Shown piece after piece: positions 1 to 14,800 of a stretch of 64,000 nt of DNA; the stretch's first letter is position 1, and each line of letters opens with the position of its first letter. The stretch comes from Dirofilaria immitis. Its lineage: Eukaryota > Nematoda > Chromadorea > Rhabditida > Onchocercidae. The notes under the pieces were generated by a model that ran no database searches, had not been told where the DNA came from, and saw only the letters and a program-made list of their open reading frames with translations. The DNA is taken from contig JAKNDB010000076.1 of assembly GCA_024305405.1 (NCBI GenBank), forward strand, positions 1,236,501 to 1,300,500, read 5' to 3'. Position numbers and translations under genes: made by a program.

Positions 1-432
1 TACGTTTTCATAATTTTGTATTTATTTTCGAATTGCATTTTAATTTATGCTGTTTTCAACAATTTTGTGTTTGATATCGGGAACCATATTATGCGCTTAA
101 ATTTTGCATAAGATGATAAGTTTTCGCATTTTGGTGCAGTGTATATGATCTGTCTTGATGTATTGCTAAATTTCCTTAGGAGTAATTGTTAACCAATAGC
201 TTCTACATAAAATTGCACATTATTTCAACCTTTATTGTTATTTGGGGACATTTTAATTTGCTTAACAAAAACTGGGATGTATTTAAATTCAATGATCGTC
301 TGGTTAATACCCGAATGACTTCAGGAAAATCAAGAACAGCAGGATTGCAGTATTATTTCTTATTGTTCTGTATGAAGGAAGTATTAGTGGCTTAAAGGAT
401 CAAGAAACTAAGTTATGATCTAAGATCTCGCA
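1..432. other. Leading stretch without a recognised gene
   Basis: AT-rich sequence before the L19 gene. A 69-codon open frame at 186-395 begins with TTG, contains no motif I recognise and has no convincing splice context. The stretch may hold the L19 promoter and 5' leader. I see nothing else in it. Confidence 0.4.
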
Positions 433-2396
433 ATGCAATATAATATCAAGATACTACTTCTGGGATTCAGGATGGTCGGTGAGCGTTCGTATCGTCGTCT
501 CTTCAGTGAAGAAAGAAAATTAAACCTTGGGAGGCATATACCAAATTTTCGGTAAGCATATTTCATTTTAATTTTCAGTGCGTTTGTTGTCTAAGGATTT
601 CGAAAGGTATACGATTTTATAGAGAGGTGTATCCGGACTTCCAGCCTACTTCTATATATGGAAGACGAAATTCGTTGCGAGAGCAACTGGAAAGGAAAGA
701 TATGTTAGAGCGTCGTTTACAAATAGATATTCCTGAATTCTATGTTGGTAAGTGAATTTTTTCTGTTTCTATTCCATGTATTCTTTCTAGTGCTTTCTAA
801 AATATTTATTTTCAAGCATAAATATATGCTTGCAGAAATCCATTTCATAACCTTAGGTGATTCAAATAATAAGAGGGATCATTCTGAACTTTTTCAGGTT
901 GCTTTTAATAGGAACTAATTATTTGCAATTTTCTTGAAGGTTCCATTGTTGCTGTTACTTATTCGGATAAAAATTGATGGGATTGAAGAATCGATTCCTG
1001 GGTATTTGCATTAGCCGTAGATTAGAAGGGCTGAAGACGCAGTTTACACTACGGAATGTTATCGAGGGAATAGGTTTGTTATTACCTTTTGTTACTTCAG
1101 TGATTTGTGAGCAAATTGATATTTGATTTTCCAATTAATACTTCTAAAAATTTGTAGGTGTGGAAGTTATGTATGAAATGTATACACCAACAATTAATAA
1201 AATAGAAGTAATCAAATTGGAAAAACGTTTGGATGATGATTTAAGCTATTTGGTTGATGCTTATCCAGAATATAGTACGTTCAATATTCATATGGAACCT
1301 ACTCCTCATGTTGTTGGAAAACCAGTTCCCATAAATCCTTTAAAGGTTATTTTTGTGTTTCTACTTTGAATAGCAATTTTTTTGTTACGCAATTTTTTCT
1401 TGTTACGTGCAGTTAAAAGATTATCCACAGTCTTACTTCTTTCACTTTTAATAATTTTCTTTCATTATTTTATTTAAAGCAGATGAAATGTTATTTAGTC
1501 CGCTATATTAGATCGTTTCAAAATCGTGTTTGATGCGTTCTAAAAGTAAGATGAATATTCTTTGTTTCTTGGGTAAGAATTTTCCTCTAGAAAAGTTTTA
1601 GAAAAATTTACGGATTGATGTAGATAATACACGACAGAATCAAATTCGGTTTTGAACACAGATAAAATCAGTTTTTAATTAAATTTCGCTGCGATTAATA
1701 TTTATAATATTTTAACAAACTTTATTATTTTCTCTTTCTTGGCATTGAGTAATTATTTTGCATTTTTATTAATTCTGTTTACTTCATTTATTTACAGGTT
1801 AAACTGCGTCCACCACCATGGACAAGAAGATGGGAACTTTTGATTATAAAGGAATAGAAGATGTATGGAGTGAACAAACTGCATGGTATAAAAAGAAATT
1901 AAGGAGGACAAAGGTAACTTTTCTCGTGGGTTATAAAGAAATTAAATTTTTCTTCCAGCCGGAAATTTTTGATACTACCAAATTTTGGTCGCCTTATAAC
2001 TTTAGATCGTTTTTATCAGAAAATAAAAGTATACGGAATTTAAAATTATGCTCATTTTCTGATTTTTCCTTTTTTTCATGAACGCTATGTTCGCGAGATT
2101 ACTCCAGAATTTTAAAATATGATGCGTTCTTGAAAACAAAATGAATATTTTATTGTCACATTAAGTTTCGACGCAGAAAACGATTCTACTGCAAATTGAA
2201 ATGAGTATATAAATTAAGTTTTTAGCTTACCGATCTTCGCAAGTATGACCTCATAGCTGATTATCGTCAAATAGCAACAGATGTTGATGAAGAATTAGTA
2301 ATTGAACAGGAAATGCTCGATTTTGAAACCAAAAGACAACAAACTGGTGCAACTAAACGGAAAATACTGCGATCCGTTGAACAGCCGTTATTATAA
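433..2396 (+). CDS. mrpl-19: Mitochondrial ribosomal protein L19 (bL19m), six exons
   Basis: Large-subunit protein of the mitochondrial ribosome. Exons as read: 433-551, about 579-747, 940-1073, 1158-1345, 1798-1913 and 2226-2396, with phases that mostly agree. Family motifs appear in the expected order: [42 protein letters not shown] and PEYSTFNI. The C-terminal part is basic and ends in TAA at 2394-2396. The corrected length is about 299 aa, close to the roughly 290 aa of the animal protein. The first ATG (433) gives a hydrophobic and basic leader that could be a mitochondrial presequence; an in-frame ATG lies at 472. The frame breaks near 970 (A run after the SDK codons) and near 1842, and the exon 1-2 phase does not match, so one more base may be missing there. 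I read these as sequence errors because the protein is otherwise well conserved. Confidence 0.88.
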
Positions 2397-5300
2397 ATCT
2401 CCGCTTTTACAATTACATGTTTGTTATTAATTGATTCTAAAGTTTGTTCTAGATTGTTCCATGATTTAGTGCTTGAAATAATTTTTGAAGATATTCAAAA
2501 AGCCTTTGTTTCATATTGTTAGCATTTTATTAATCGTAGTGCGTTGGTGGGTTGCAAAGCCTAATCGGGATGGTCAGTTTTCTTAAGTCTCGATAACTAT
2601 GCGGCAGTTCCTATATTCGTTACTCGTCATTATTTTGAATTTATAAGGAAACCGTTTGGAGAAATGATTTATAATAGACCTTTCACGTTTAAGATTCTAA
2701 AATATATTAGTTTATTGAAGCTAATAAAAAATTATTTTGTCAAAAGCTTTTCTACTAATTCTAATAAAAAACATTTCTTAGAATTTTAAATTTAACTATT
2801 TATTTCGGTTCATCCTCTTCCTTCCTAAAAAAAAGACATGCAAAATGTGATATTTTGAAAATATTTAAAAATCTTTGTTTTATATTGTTATCATTTTATT
2901 GTGGATATGGTGATATTAAAAGGCCGTGACACACTTCCCGGTAATTTCAAGTAATCCCGAAAAATATCGTTAGTTAAATCCAAATTACTAACATTTCAAT
3001 GGTTCAATAAATTTGGGTAGCGGAATTTTACGATTTGTCTCTTAAGCGCATGAATTGTTAAGATTTCTTCAGAAAAAAGTATCACATGTTTTTAACTAAG
3101 CTGACCAAAACCAATTGTTATGGATACTGTTGTTAGTTGATGTTCACAAAGAGATAATGATAACAACAAAGCTGAATTTGCTACTTTCAGTCATGCGAGG
3201 AAATATTTTTGAATTAAATTTATGAGTGACTTATCTGTTGAGATAATTAGTAATTGAATCCTTTCACAACAACATTTCAATGCTTACATTATGATTCACA
3301 CTCAACAAAGGTCAGAGATGAGCTTGTGACCCCAGCTTTTGTTTCCTCCACACATCTGTCGGTCTAAGATAGTATCTCTATTTATCACTTAGTCCTCTAT
3401 GTATATGTTTATTTGCGTTACTCATGCGCTGGGCAAGATACGAATTCTTTATTCAACAGTTCTTTCTCTTCACTCACGGACTTTGGGTGCAGTATGCGTC
3501 TGTATCTCTACTCGTTAATTCTGATTATTCATTATTCATGAAATCGTCTGATGAATTCAACGAAATTGGTGTGTGCCATGAGGGTACTGTTGCGCGTTAT
3601 CTTACGTTCTCACATTGATGACGCAAATGTTCTAATAAAACCCTCATTCTTTCGTGCCTTCGTCAAATTATTTTGATTATTTTGATGTTAAACCTTCAAC
3701 ATCATTTTCCAACAGTCATGATTTCGCAGTATTTTTTCATATCTTACACAGATTTTGTGTGTGTATGTGTGTGTGTCATCCATTCAGGTGCACACCATTA
3801 CAGCAGCCTTGTCATGCAAAAAAAAGTTCAGTGTTTGCAGCATTTGTTTACAGGGATATTATAATGATTAATAGACTATTATTCTTAAGATGCATTATAG
3901 ATAAGGTAACAATTGCGTTATGCGCTAGCAAATTAGTTTTCCACTTTTGCATCGAATGAACTGCCTAAAACAATCGATGAATTAATTGTACAGTAGTTGT
4001 TTGTACTTTATTCAAAAAATGGTGTGTTGATAGCCATTCAGATAGATCGAGACGGGGAATTTTTTTCTTTTCTGTTTTGTTCTGATGCTTTCAGGCATTA
4101 CTAAACATCAGTAATTACCAACTTAGAATTTCCTCTCGGGCGAGATGAACTCACTGATATTTCTACTTTTTATGGACATTTCGCATAACGGGTGAATGTA
4201 TTTCTGAAGATCAGATTTATCAGTTCGTATTAAATCGATAATGTACTGATACGACTAGTTCTGTTTCTCTTGATAATATGGGTGCCTTTTCGATAATTCA
4301 AAACACTTTTAAAAAATATTTAATTTATTACATTATTTACTCTCTGTACCAGTTTCGTTTTTATAATTCTCTATACTTTGCACATTCTTATGCAGAAGAG
4401 CCAAATAATCACTATTCGGATTAATTTATTTTGCATTGATCTTCACGAAAATATAACATGGGATAAGAGATCGTGAGACGAGTTCCTAACATCGCTTTTT
4501 ATTTTCCACAAATTTTCGTTTCTGCAGTTAAAATGTTTTCAAAAAAAAAAAATCGATAATATTATGGGAGCCTTTTCATTCTGGAAAATGTTTACTTCAG
4601 CGTTTTCTTCTGTTGTTTTGCTTCTCAAAAAGATCGAAATTATTGCGGAGAATTTTAGAAAGTGTCATTTCTAATGGAATTTTCTTGTTTCCAATATATC
4701 ACTCTTTCGTGTTTTCATCGTATCAATTTGGATTTCGATACGGTTTTATATTGCAGAAATGTTAATTAGCTGAAACATTGCATCTTAGTGTTATATGATG
4801 GACTGTTGGGCATCAACGTCAGCTTTCTGACATTTCGTGAAGTCTTAGGTTTGTTTATTATAATTTATCATTAGTTAAACATGAAATACGGGTTACTCAA
4901 GTAGTTTTTTAAAAATAAATATGATTAGTCTTAATAATTTTTAAACTTGAGAAGTTTAAGATCATTAAAAATAGCTACGGAAATATATGACAAAAGCCTA
5001 TGGATATATTCTATGATAAAAGTAAACTGGTGTTGTGTTAGTTGACAAAATGATAAAAAGTCTGTGCAGTGAAGCCATTAAGCATCTCTTTTTAAACGTA
5101 CAGAGTATTATTGAGGAAATAGAAATATTTTCACAACAATTTAAAATATTAAATTATAGAAACAAATACATATATAAAGAATTTTTAAAAGTTTTTCCTG
5201 GATAATTATTTTCTTAACGAAAAAAGTAATAATTGCATGCTGATTCGTATTTTTTGAAGAAATCTTGGTAAGAATAGAAGATAAATATAGATTAGAGTTA

Positions 5301-5478
5301 TATATCTTCATTATCGTTCTATATTTGTCTTCAAAACGCAGACACAGTATGGTGAGTAAAAGTCCTCTTTTGCATACAGCGAACTTTGAAAATCACTAAT
5401 TTTACGTAGTTACAATTTCATCTTAAACTTTTGAAAACTTTCCTGTAGTTTTCAACTATTCTTTTCATTTTTCATTAG
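2397..5478. other. Intergenic, about 3 kb, no gene recognised
   Basis: AT-rich spacer between L19 and the atossa-like gene. Open frames at 3424-3618 and 3654-3959 have no family motifs. A short TG-rich tract lies around 3756-3777. An unannotated 5' exon or promoter of the downstream gene could lie here; an ATG followed directly by a GTGAGT donor occurs near 5349, but its phase does not suit the next exon. Confidence 0.4.
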
Positions 5479-8400
5479 ATGTATTTATGATGGAATTGGG
5501 TTTGGAAATAGCGCGTTTGGTGATCGATAATCGTGGAGATTCAGATTGTAGTGAACAGATACTTCAAAGATCTCGTGAAATCATTGAGGCTGGCTCTCTA
5601 CTTTCCATACATACGTTCATTGTACATCAACATTGCAATTTGAAATTCTCGTCGTGCACAGGCGTTTTTTTACTTGAAGAGTGGATGATTAAAATTATTC
5701 CAAAAGAAAAGAGTGGTGAAAAGGTCAATTTCTGAATAAATTTAAAATTTTGTTTGAATACTTATCCTTAATTCTACTTGATTGGAATATATTATCTGAT
5801 GTTTTCTTTATTTCTGAATTAGTACGGTTCGAGTATTTTAAAAAATATTTTTATTGAAATTTCGAGAACTTTATTTGCTTTATTTACTGCAGATATTAGA
5901 TGGTCTATTTCTGAAAAATGCGGTACGATCTTATCTACATTTTTCGCAACTTAACTCTTGGTTAACTTGTAATGGAGAACAGCCGTCAAATGATACAATT
6001 TGTAAATATAGGTCTGCTTCTTTTATAATAGTCGCAAAAGTATCCAGCTTTTCAAAATGCATTTTGTCGAAATAGATTCAAGTGTACCTATTTTGATTAA
6101 ATGCGCAATATTCTAAACTAAGATCTATTAAATTTTGTTCCTGAGGTTTCTACCGTTCTGAGCAAATTTGGATTGCAAATAAGATTAAATATTATATAAG
6201 CTAGCATACGTTTTTAATTAGTTTAATCCAGTCACCATTACAGCTTTGTTCCAGAAATTTTTTCAGAATTTCTGTAAATAATGTATGTCTTGGTGATCAG
6301 CTAAGAAATTTTGAAAGTCATGAATTCCCTCTTGGACAACTTGATCTTCTGTTTTCTGTTTATGTAACAGTTAAATGGAGAAAATATGGTGCTTCTTTGC
6401 ATTTATCATCATGTTCTGGATCCGCGGGGTATAATTATGTCGCTTTTAATTTTTGACAATTATCATCTCTGGATTTTCATTCTCTGGATAGTTCCAAATA
6501 CGTATCAATTTTGCAGATCATTTTCCGATGAATGGCTGCTGTTTTCACAGGCATTGTCTGGTATGGGACATTTACTGAATCATCTGGTATTCCAGCAATT
6601 TCACTTTTTACGTACCTGTAGGATGTCAACAAAACAGTCAGGAGGAAAGGATTGAGTCTGAAGACGTTCAAGAAGGTGGTGTAGCTGCATTTAAAATTTC
6701 TTATGACCTCAAAACATAGTGAACGGTTGCTAATCAAAGATAATCGTATTTGCAAGTCACCTTATTTACATTCTAGCCACGAATTTGTTCACCCTTTTAC
6801 ATCTGAAAAGATTTAAAGATGAATTTTCAAATAAAAATAAGAAAGTAGAAAATACTTTCTCATTTTCGGTAGCAGAGCTTATTTTTATTCTTTTTAAAAA
6901 GCATTTATGAAATGCATGTATTGTTTATCGGTGAAGAGTGATTTCTTTTCTCTTCTAAATAATTCATGAATTATTTGCAGTTAGAGATGAAAAGACGCTA
7001 TTGGGAAATGAACAGATTGTCAAGTCATCTGTTGAGAGTTTACTCTCCTCAGAATCTTCAATAGAAATTGGATTCCCACTGCAAACAGTTCCTCCATCAC
7101 TTTCTTCACGTCGAGAAACCCTGCCACGCCGAAGTCTTCTTGCTTCTGCATTTCGTTTCATGTCAACAGCATCTAAAACGTTTTCCAAAACGACAGGTCT
7201 TCCTCTAAATTCTAGTCCTGCACCTTTCAGCCGCAATGGAAAATTTGTTGAAGACCAGCCAGCAAAAAATACAAGCAATAGAGTTCTCGAGAAAACAGAT
7301 ACAGAAGGAACGAGAGCTGATATATTACGGAAGTTGGCTGCTTATCATTTTAACGTTTTATTTTATATCGTAATTTCTGTAAATGCTGGTAGTTTTAACA
7401 AATTAAGTAAGCATTTTTCTGATTTTTATAGCTGATGATGATTCTTTTCGACTATTTTTAATAACTCCTCACATTGTTCTTAACATAAAAGAGAATATGC
7501 TACACACATATTTTCACACCATATTGAATTTCGTCTTAGTATTTGTTGTTGTCGAAATTTATTTTAAAAAGAAATTTCGGCGCTGTGATATGCAGGCAGA
7601 TGAAAAGAGCAGCAATGCAAGTTATTATAGAAATAGATGTACTGGGAGAAACATTTCTTCAAGCAATGGTTTGCTGTGTAATTTTGAAGAAAGTGCGCTG
7701 AATGGTCGCTTAGATTTGGTGACTTCTTTAGATGGTTTTCACCTGCAAATTGGTGAGTTGAAAATTATTTTCTATTAGTGAATGTCTTAAAATTTTTTAG
7801 TAGAATTAAATATTCTACTAATTAAAAGATATGTTCACAATAAAATAGCAGTTAATGTGAAAATATTTAACTCCAATTTTTAAATTTAACTTGCATTAAT
7901 AATATCAATAAAATCACTTCCAAATAAAACTGAGTAATTTTTTAGCAGCAAGCGATGAAACTTGTTCTCCTCATCTTACATTGCCAGTCACAACTTTCTT
8001 TTTCAATATGCCTGAGGATGAAGCGCCTTTACCCTACATGGTTTGATGATTATTTTTATCTCAAAATTTATAGCTGTTTGTTCTATATTTTATTTCATCA
8101 TGACTTATTTAAACTTCGGCACTACTAAAAAATTTTTAAATAATTTAAAATTTTAGCTTTTTAGGTAATCCTTTATTGTAATCATTTTCAGGGTTTTTGC
8201 TCATTGGAAAACATGCGCAAAGGTTACAGAATTCCTAGGAAGGGCATTTTACAGGCGGTAATTATTTATGTGGATTCTGTTATTCTGAACAGTCGTTCAG
8301 AATCGTTATAACCGTTTTTAAGAAAGGTAGTTCGTACAGGGAACTGCTGAAATCTTCCAAAGTAGCTAATAATAGACACTGACCATACAAAATTTCGTCT

Positions 8401-9465
8401 AGGAATAATCGCAAAAATGTGATTTTTGGATTACGGTTATGGCATAACTATCATGGGAAACATACCACCCGTAGAGAATCAACAGATACCTAAGAAAATT
8501 TGTAGGATCGCCAGTTCACTCGCAGTATTTGATGGAATGGAAAAAGTCGGTAGTTTTATTAAATATTCTTTGATTATAAATAGTGAGCATCAGGATGTCA
8601 GCGGTCCTGATTTTGCGTTTTCCAGCTTTTGTTTTAAGAATTAATAAATAAAGCATATATATTATTCATCATATATTGAAATCTTTTTATTGCAGGTGTT
8701 GTTCAATCCTCAAAATACTGTGGTACGAATGTTTTTAATCGAGTTTGACGTCAGCGACATGCCTCCTTCTTCACAAACCTTCCTGCGACAACGTACATTT
8801 TTCATGCCAGTGGGATGTTCATATAATGATGTACTTCATTCTTGGTTTAAATATCTAATTCATCTAAGGTAACCACTTTTTAATTTATTACTTCAGACTT
8901 ATTTCGGATTCTAAGCTTATTGTTAGTAAGTTAGTAACTCTTCGGTTTATTAGGCTGATATTAAACTTTCTTGAAAACGCGTCCCTATTTCTTCACATAT
9001 TCTATTGTAAAATCCTGAAGTCTCTTTAAGTGCTCTTTTTTCTTTTGATGTTTATATATTTAAACAGAAAAAAAAATAAAGATTATGTTTATAGATCTGT
9101 TATGTAGTTCTGCCTTTGATTTTGGAAATAACCAGATCATTCTTGTCTCCAATTTGTTTGTCTGTTGTATCTGTCCTGAGTAAGCAAACAGAATATGCTG
9201 TCAATCAACATTTTTATCTTGTTGAATGATTTAGAAATTACGACATAACAACATGTCAAGAAAGAATCAAATATATATAATTTATTCCAGCCTGGCAACA
9301 GATCGTCGTGGTAGGCTGTATGTTCACACCGATATAAAAATGTTATTTTCGCAGAAAAATGAACTGGAAACGTTGAATTTTGAATTAGGGAAAGATGTGA
9401 TTAAATATCAACTCCAATCTTTCACGGAAATGCCTCGAAATCCAAAATATTCACCTCGCAATTGA
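5479..9465 (+). CDS. Atossa/FAM214 homologue (DUF4210 and Chromosome_seg domains)
   Basis: Homologue of Drosophila atossa and vertebrate FAM214A/B, nuclear proteins linked to transcriptional control. Exons seen: 5479 to about 5723, 5893 to about 6011, a poorly framed part at about 6240-6720, 6981 to about 7335, then clean exons 7596-7752, 7946-8040, 8192-8257, 8696-8868 and 9291-9465. N-terminal motifs include LEEWMIKI and RSYLHFSQLNSWL. The central part has TGLPLNSSPAPFSR, typical of the family. The conserved core reads NFEESALNGRLD, DGFHLQI, CSPHLTLPVTTF and APLPYM. The C-terminal domain reads LFNPQNTVVRMFLIEFD, DMPPSSQTFLRQRTFFMPV and FTEMPRNPKYSPRN before the stop. Splice phases agree from 7596 to the end. 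The ATG at 5487 is the first plausible start; an upstream exon cannot be excluded. The 6.2-6.7 kb part probably contains indels, because the apparent coding frame jumps. Confidence 0.82.
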
Positions 9466-11861
9466 TTTATTTGATATGAATTTAAAAGGATTATTAAACA
9501 GTGATGAAATCTTTTAAAAATAATTTCGTATGGTGATATATTTGGATTTTCATTTCCATTTTTATGTTCCTGCTGATTTTTGTTTTCAGTTTACTTTATT
9601 ACTATTATACACCTTCTTTATTTTTAATTTTCTGAAAAATATGCCATAAATCAAGTATTCAGAAAATTTAGACAGTTTTCCAGTTTAGAGTATTCTTCAA
9701 ATTCCTCCATGTTTTAGTTTATGTTATACTTTATCACATTTTGTAATACATTCAGTATCTGTTTTTATTCGCTTTACATACAACTTTCATTTCAATTGTC
9801 ATTCTTTATTCAACTTTGAACGCTCCAACGAAGTTAAGGGAAATTCTTTATTCAGCTTTAAAGTTGAAAATAGAATAATGAACAGTTGAAAAGATGAAGT
9901 ATTGAGTATATTTGTACCCGTTATAGTTAGGAACCGGATTGTTTAAGAATGCTTTCAAATGTGTTTGACTTTCACTCTAGCAGCAAATCATGAAGAATCA
10001 TTTCAGTTTTAAGGGAGAAATTTTTCAGCAAAGTTTATAAGGGCTCAGGGAGTGGTATTGTTTTATTAATCCTATATCGATGTACTGTAATTAGCTGATT
10101 ATTTTGAATAACCTTGCAACATTTCTAACTAAGTTTTCATTTTATTCAAATATGAAGATAACTTATTTGACCGCCTCTGTAAATATAACTACTTAGTTCC
10201 GGTTTCACTACTCATCAAAAATGTTCTTAATCGTATATCGGACTTTTCACTGCACGTGCTGAAAATAACGAATGGTTTACAACGAGAAAAGTTGGTATGG
10301 CTTTTAGAATGAAGGAGTAATTGTGAGTTACGAATAATTCTTTGCCTGATAATTTCTCTGTTTTTGTTTGGAAGACAAAAATTATTTGCTGATCTTTTCG
10401 AATCATTATTATTGGTTTTCGCATTTATGTTGATCATATATTATCACCATGTGACCATATAATTTCAAAATGGCTATAATATAGTTTCTCATCCAATAAT
10501 TTACCGCAGAAATGGTCTATCTTGTACAATGTGAATGACTAGAATATATGACGATAGAATGCGTCAATTCCACGCGATCAATCCAAATCTTCCAGCAATC
10601 TATCAATGTTTGAAGGATATCGTGGAGAAGAGATTTTGCATAGTGTGACACGAACATTATATGTCATATAATACTCGAGTAATAGGTCTTAAGAAGATGC
10701 AAGTTTAGATATGTGTTCGTAAGTTCGTTGGTTTCGGATGTGTCAAGGGTAGGTATGTCTGTAATGAGGATGCTGGGAGGAGAGTCAGACAATACTGAAA
10801 CAATCGTTTGACAGGAGTTTCCATTTTTGATAAGGATAGAGTCTGGCTGGCTAGTAAGGTTCAGTAGTTTTACGTTGAAAGTTTGGTGTAGCCATTTACC
10901 ATTCGGTGAGGTCGCAGTTGATTGTGAATTATTATTTGGATTTCTGGAATTCAAGGAAAGAATTTTCAAATTCCTCTTCTTCCCTGAAAGGAATAAAACT
11001 TTCCGTCTTCCTTTATCTTTGTATTTTTAGTATTAGCTATATTTTATACAATTTTAGAATAAACTAATCTCATGTATCAGCATAATGAGTGTCTAGTTTA
11101 TTGAATAAAAAATGCTTCATTTTAGGAAATTATTTTGACCAATTAGTATACTAAAAACGAAAATGCATTTTCTATTCTGTTCATGGAATATTTGTGTTGT
11201 ATTCTTATTACTTAATTTATTCATTTATGTTATATCCTTAGTTAATGCATAGTATTCATAATAATGACTTTTATAGTTTCATGATATTCTACAGTGATTG
11301 AATAGCGTATGCATAAATAAAGCTCTTCCCTCTTTTTCTTCCTTGTTTTTAATTGCTTTTTCAGTTCACTATAAAAGTTTAATATTTTCTCTAGTTTCTT
11401 GGCACAAGTTGGTATTCTTACAATTTTCCCTAATGATGGCCGAACTTTGAAATTATCATTGTAACAATGTGAAATGTCGATTTTATGCATTACAATTTAT
11501 AGGATGCATTAGTATTCATATTATATACATTAGTTATTCAATCTAGAATAACGTGGAATTTTGAAAGACTATTTTTTTCTGTCGCTATTATTTGTATATA
11601 GTTAGAGATATGCTAAGTCTCACGTGCTATGTATTTTTGGTTTAGAGCTTTTTATTGAAGGATTTTTTTGCTATGAAGAAATGAAATTATAACTGCGAAG
11701 AATTTTTTAATTGCACAATAATCGAGTGATACAACTGTTTTAATGCCGGTATTTCATGTGTCTTAGTGGCACTAGATGTCGGATGATCATCGTATTGTTT
11801 TAATCGGATTATGGCTGCAATAGAATTGACTGCCGAAATTTGGAGAGATTCATTGTAGAAA
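9466..11861. other. Intergenic, about 2.4 kb, one uncertain minus-strand open frame
   Basis: Spacer between the atossa-like gene and RIOK1. The only notable frame is on the minus strand at 10985-10664. It follows an acceptor-like TTTATTCCTTTCAG and reads as a Ser/Thr/Asn-rich chain of about 105 residues with no ATG near its start and no motif I know. Other frames (10189-10437 minus, 11242-11490 minus) look like chance. Confidence 0.3.
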
Positions 11862-14800
11862 ATGGCACGAATCCCTGGTGAAGACAGTTGGGAATTTGTC
11901 AGTAAAGAACAGATTGTCGAAAATAGTGAAGAAAATGATGATAGCGATGTTGAAGATGAAGATGATGGTTGGGTTAGGATGTATGACAATGGTTGTGATG
12001 GTGAAATTTATATTTGTAGTTATTCTGATTTATTACACTTCGTTTTTTTGAGCGAAATAGAAATCATCATGTTCGTTACTGAAAATATCCACAGATCATT
12101 CTATACTTGTGGGAAAAAAATCGGAAAACTAATTAGTGAAATGGGATGTTGCCGTTTTTAGAATTCTTTGGAAGTAGGAGATAATATATCTGATTGATTT
12201 CAGTCTCATCGTCCTTTTATTGAAATTACTTTCTTAAAGGAAGGATTAAAAGAGCTTCTTTTGCTTTGATATAAAATTTATGCTATTTCACCAAAATTGC
12301 TTTGTTTTTTAGATCTTATTCAAAAATTCAGCAGCAGTAGTAAGGTATGATTTCAAATTTTTACCTTTATTTCTCCTTACTTGTTCTATTGCTTTTTTTG
12401 TCATAAATGTACAAATCACTTCGATGAAGCTTTTTTCAGCTATTTACTAATTCAATGGATGCTGTATCAAGTGAGTTTTTACTTTATTTCGAACAGTTTT
12501 TGATTATTGAATCTCTCTCATCATATATTGCAGTCATATAATCAATTACACTGCAAGTTGTTTATGGTGTATAATTTATTCATTGATTCATCTTAATGAC
12601 GATATCGTCTTCTCCCTTTTTCCTTGCATTTAGATTATTATAAGATGTGAGATATAAATTGCAATTTAGGACTGCAAAATTACTGGAATAAATTCATAGT
12701 CTTCTTCCCACTTTTTATTGGATTTTTTTGTAAGATATGTGGTTTCTGGTGATTCTATAAGAAACATTCATTACAGATCGAATTGCTCTAGATGAGTTTT
12801 GGGATCGGAAGCTAATGGAAGGATTTTTTTCGAAGAATTTGTGTAAAGATCGTTCTGACCGAGCAACAGCAGAGCAGGTAATGGGAGTTTTTTCCTTCCA
12901 GTATCTGTTGTTTGTATTCCTTTAGAAAAATACTACAATGAGTTTTTCCTTCGATGCAAAACTATTTGGAATAATTTGGCAGTAGAATATGCTATCTATA
13001 GAAGCGCATTAAATATTAGACATTTATTTAGTTTCATCTAACTTCATTGCTTTATCTTTCTTTCCTTTTAAGGTTCTGGATAAACGTACTTTGCTTGTGT
13101 TAAGACGACTTTTGCAACGGGATATTTTTGATAGAATTGACGGATGCGTTAGTACCGGTAAAGAAGCAAATGTTTATCATGCTTTAACAGTCGACGGCAA
13201 AAGTCTTGCTGTGAAAGTATATAAAACAAGTATACTCATCTTTCGGGATCGCGACAGATATGTTAGTGGTGAATTCAGGTTTCGTTTACATTTGGGTCTT
13301 TGCAGAATATATTCTTGTGAATTACATCATATTTATGAAAGTGATAGCTAACTTATAAGGAAGTTGTCATTTTCTGGTACTTGCACTGATTTCCAATTTT
13401 TTAAAATGATTTTTAATGTTATTTTAACAAATAATAAGCGTTCAAGATTGTGTAGTACAAATGTTCTAAATTATCTTCGAGACTTTTACTGAAAAGAAAT
13501 TGCCATGAAAATAAAAAAATATATTTGATTTACAGGTATCGACATGGCTACTGTAGGCGTAATCCAAGAAAAATGATAACAGTATGGGCAGAAAAGAAAT
13601 GAGGAATCTGTCTCGAATGCATTCGGCTGGACTTCCCGTTCCAAAACCTATAATCGTTAAGCAAAATGTTCTGGTTATGGATTTTATCGGTGTTGGTAGT
13701 TGGCCAGCAGCACTTTTAAAAGTTCGTATTCAGATCTAGTAATTTTTCGATTATGATTAATGATGCAACTATTGTTTCATACATGAGAAACTTATTTTTT
13801 TCTTCCTTGAAATTCCAGACTTCTTATTGAGTTAAAAGTTTTACTGAGTTCAGGATATTGAATTGTCGCACGAGCTTGCCGATATGCTCTATATCGAATT
13901 AGTAGGTCATATGCGAAAAATGTACCGAGATTGTCGATTGGTACATGCCGATTTGTCTGAATACAATATTATGGTGGTGGAGAGAAAATTATACATAATT
14001 GATGTATCACAATCAGTGGAGCATGATCATCCACGATCGCTGGAATTTCTTCGTTCAGACTGCTCAAATATCACAAAATTCTTCAGAAGCAGGGGTGTAA
14101 GTCTTTTATTGATGACACTTTTCCTGTTTTAGAAGCTGCTGAATTTTTAGATTTGAACTTAATACAATGTTAATTGCAGATTCCTGTACTTTCTACTAGA
14201 AATCTATTCATTTTGGTAGCTGATCCATCTATTAAAGCGGAAAATGAATTACAGAAACTTATGAGTAAAAGGTAGCTTCTGTTTATCACTACAACTTTTT
14301 ATTTTTATTTGGTCTTTATTTTTTTCGTGGTGAAAGTTTCATTACCTTACGTTGTTTTAACTGCTTAAGAATGTGTAGTCTGCTTGCTGTCGGTGTAACT
14401 AAGCCTTATCACTTTATTTCCCAGATTCTGTTTTCCTTTTAGCGATAATTTTCAATTAAGAAAAGTACACTAATAAAGACATCGATTTAGGGTCTAATCA
14501 AAGTTCCTGAAAACTCCAAATTTCAGAGATTAAAAATTAAAGTTAAGAACTTAATTGAGGTTAAGATTTAAAAGCTGTTATTCAATAGTATTCTTTTTAC
14601 GAAAGAAAGTTATCTTTTTCATAGTATTTTTCAGGACCTTTGAAACAGCAACAGATGATACTCTGTTTATGAACGCTTTTATTGCTCAAAAACTGGAGCA
14701 AGTACTTTACTTTGAACGTGATCAGCAAATTGCAAAAAGTGGTGGAGAAGTTCCAAATCCGTTTCAAACGATGATCTCGCAGCCGGAGATCGGTAAAGAT

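Noticed and set aside
7001..7435. Continuous 144-codon frame as an independent gene
   Set aside because: It contains the TGLPLNSSPAPFSR family phrase and is an internal exon of the atossa-like gene read past its donor.
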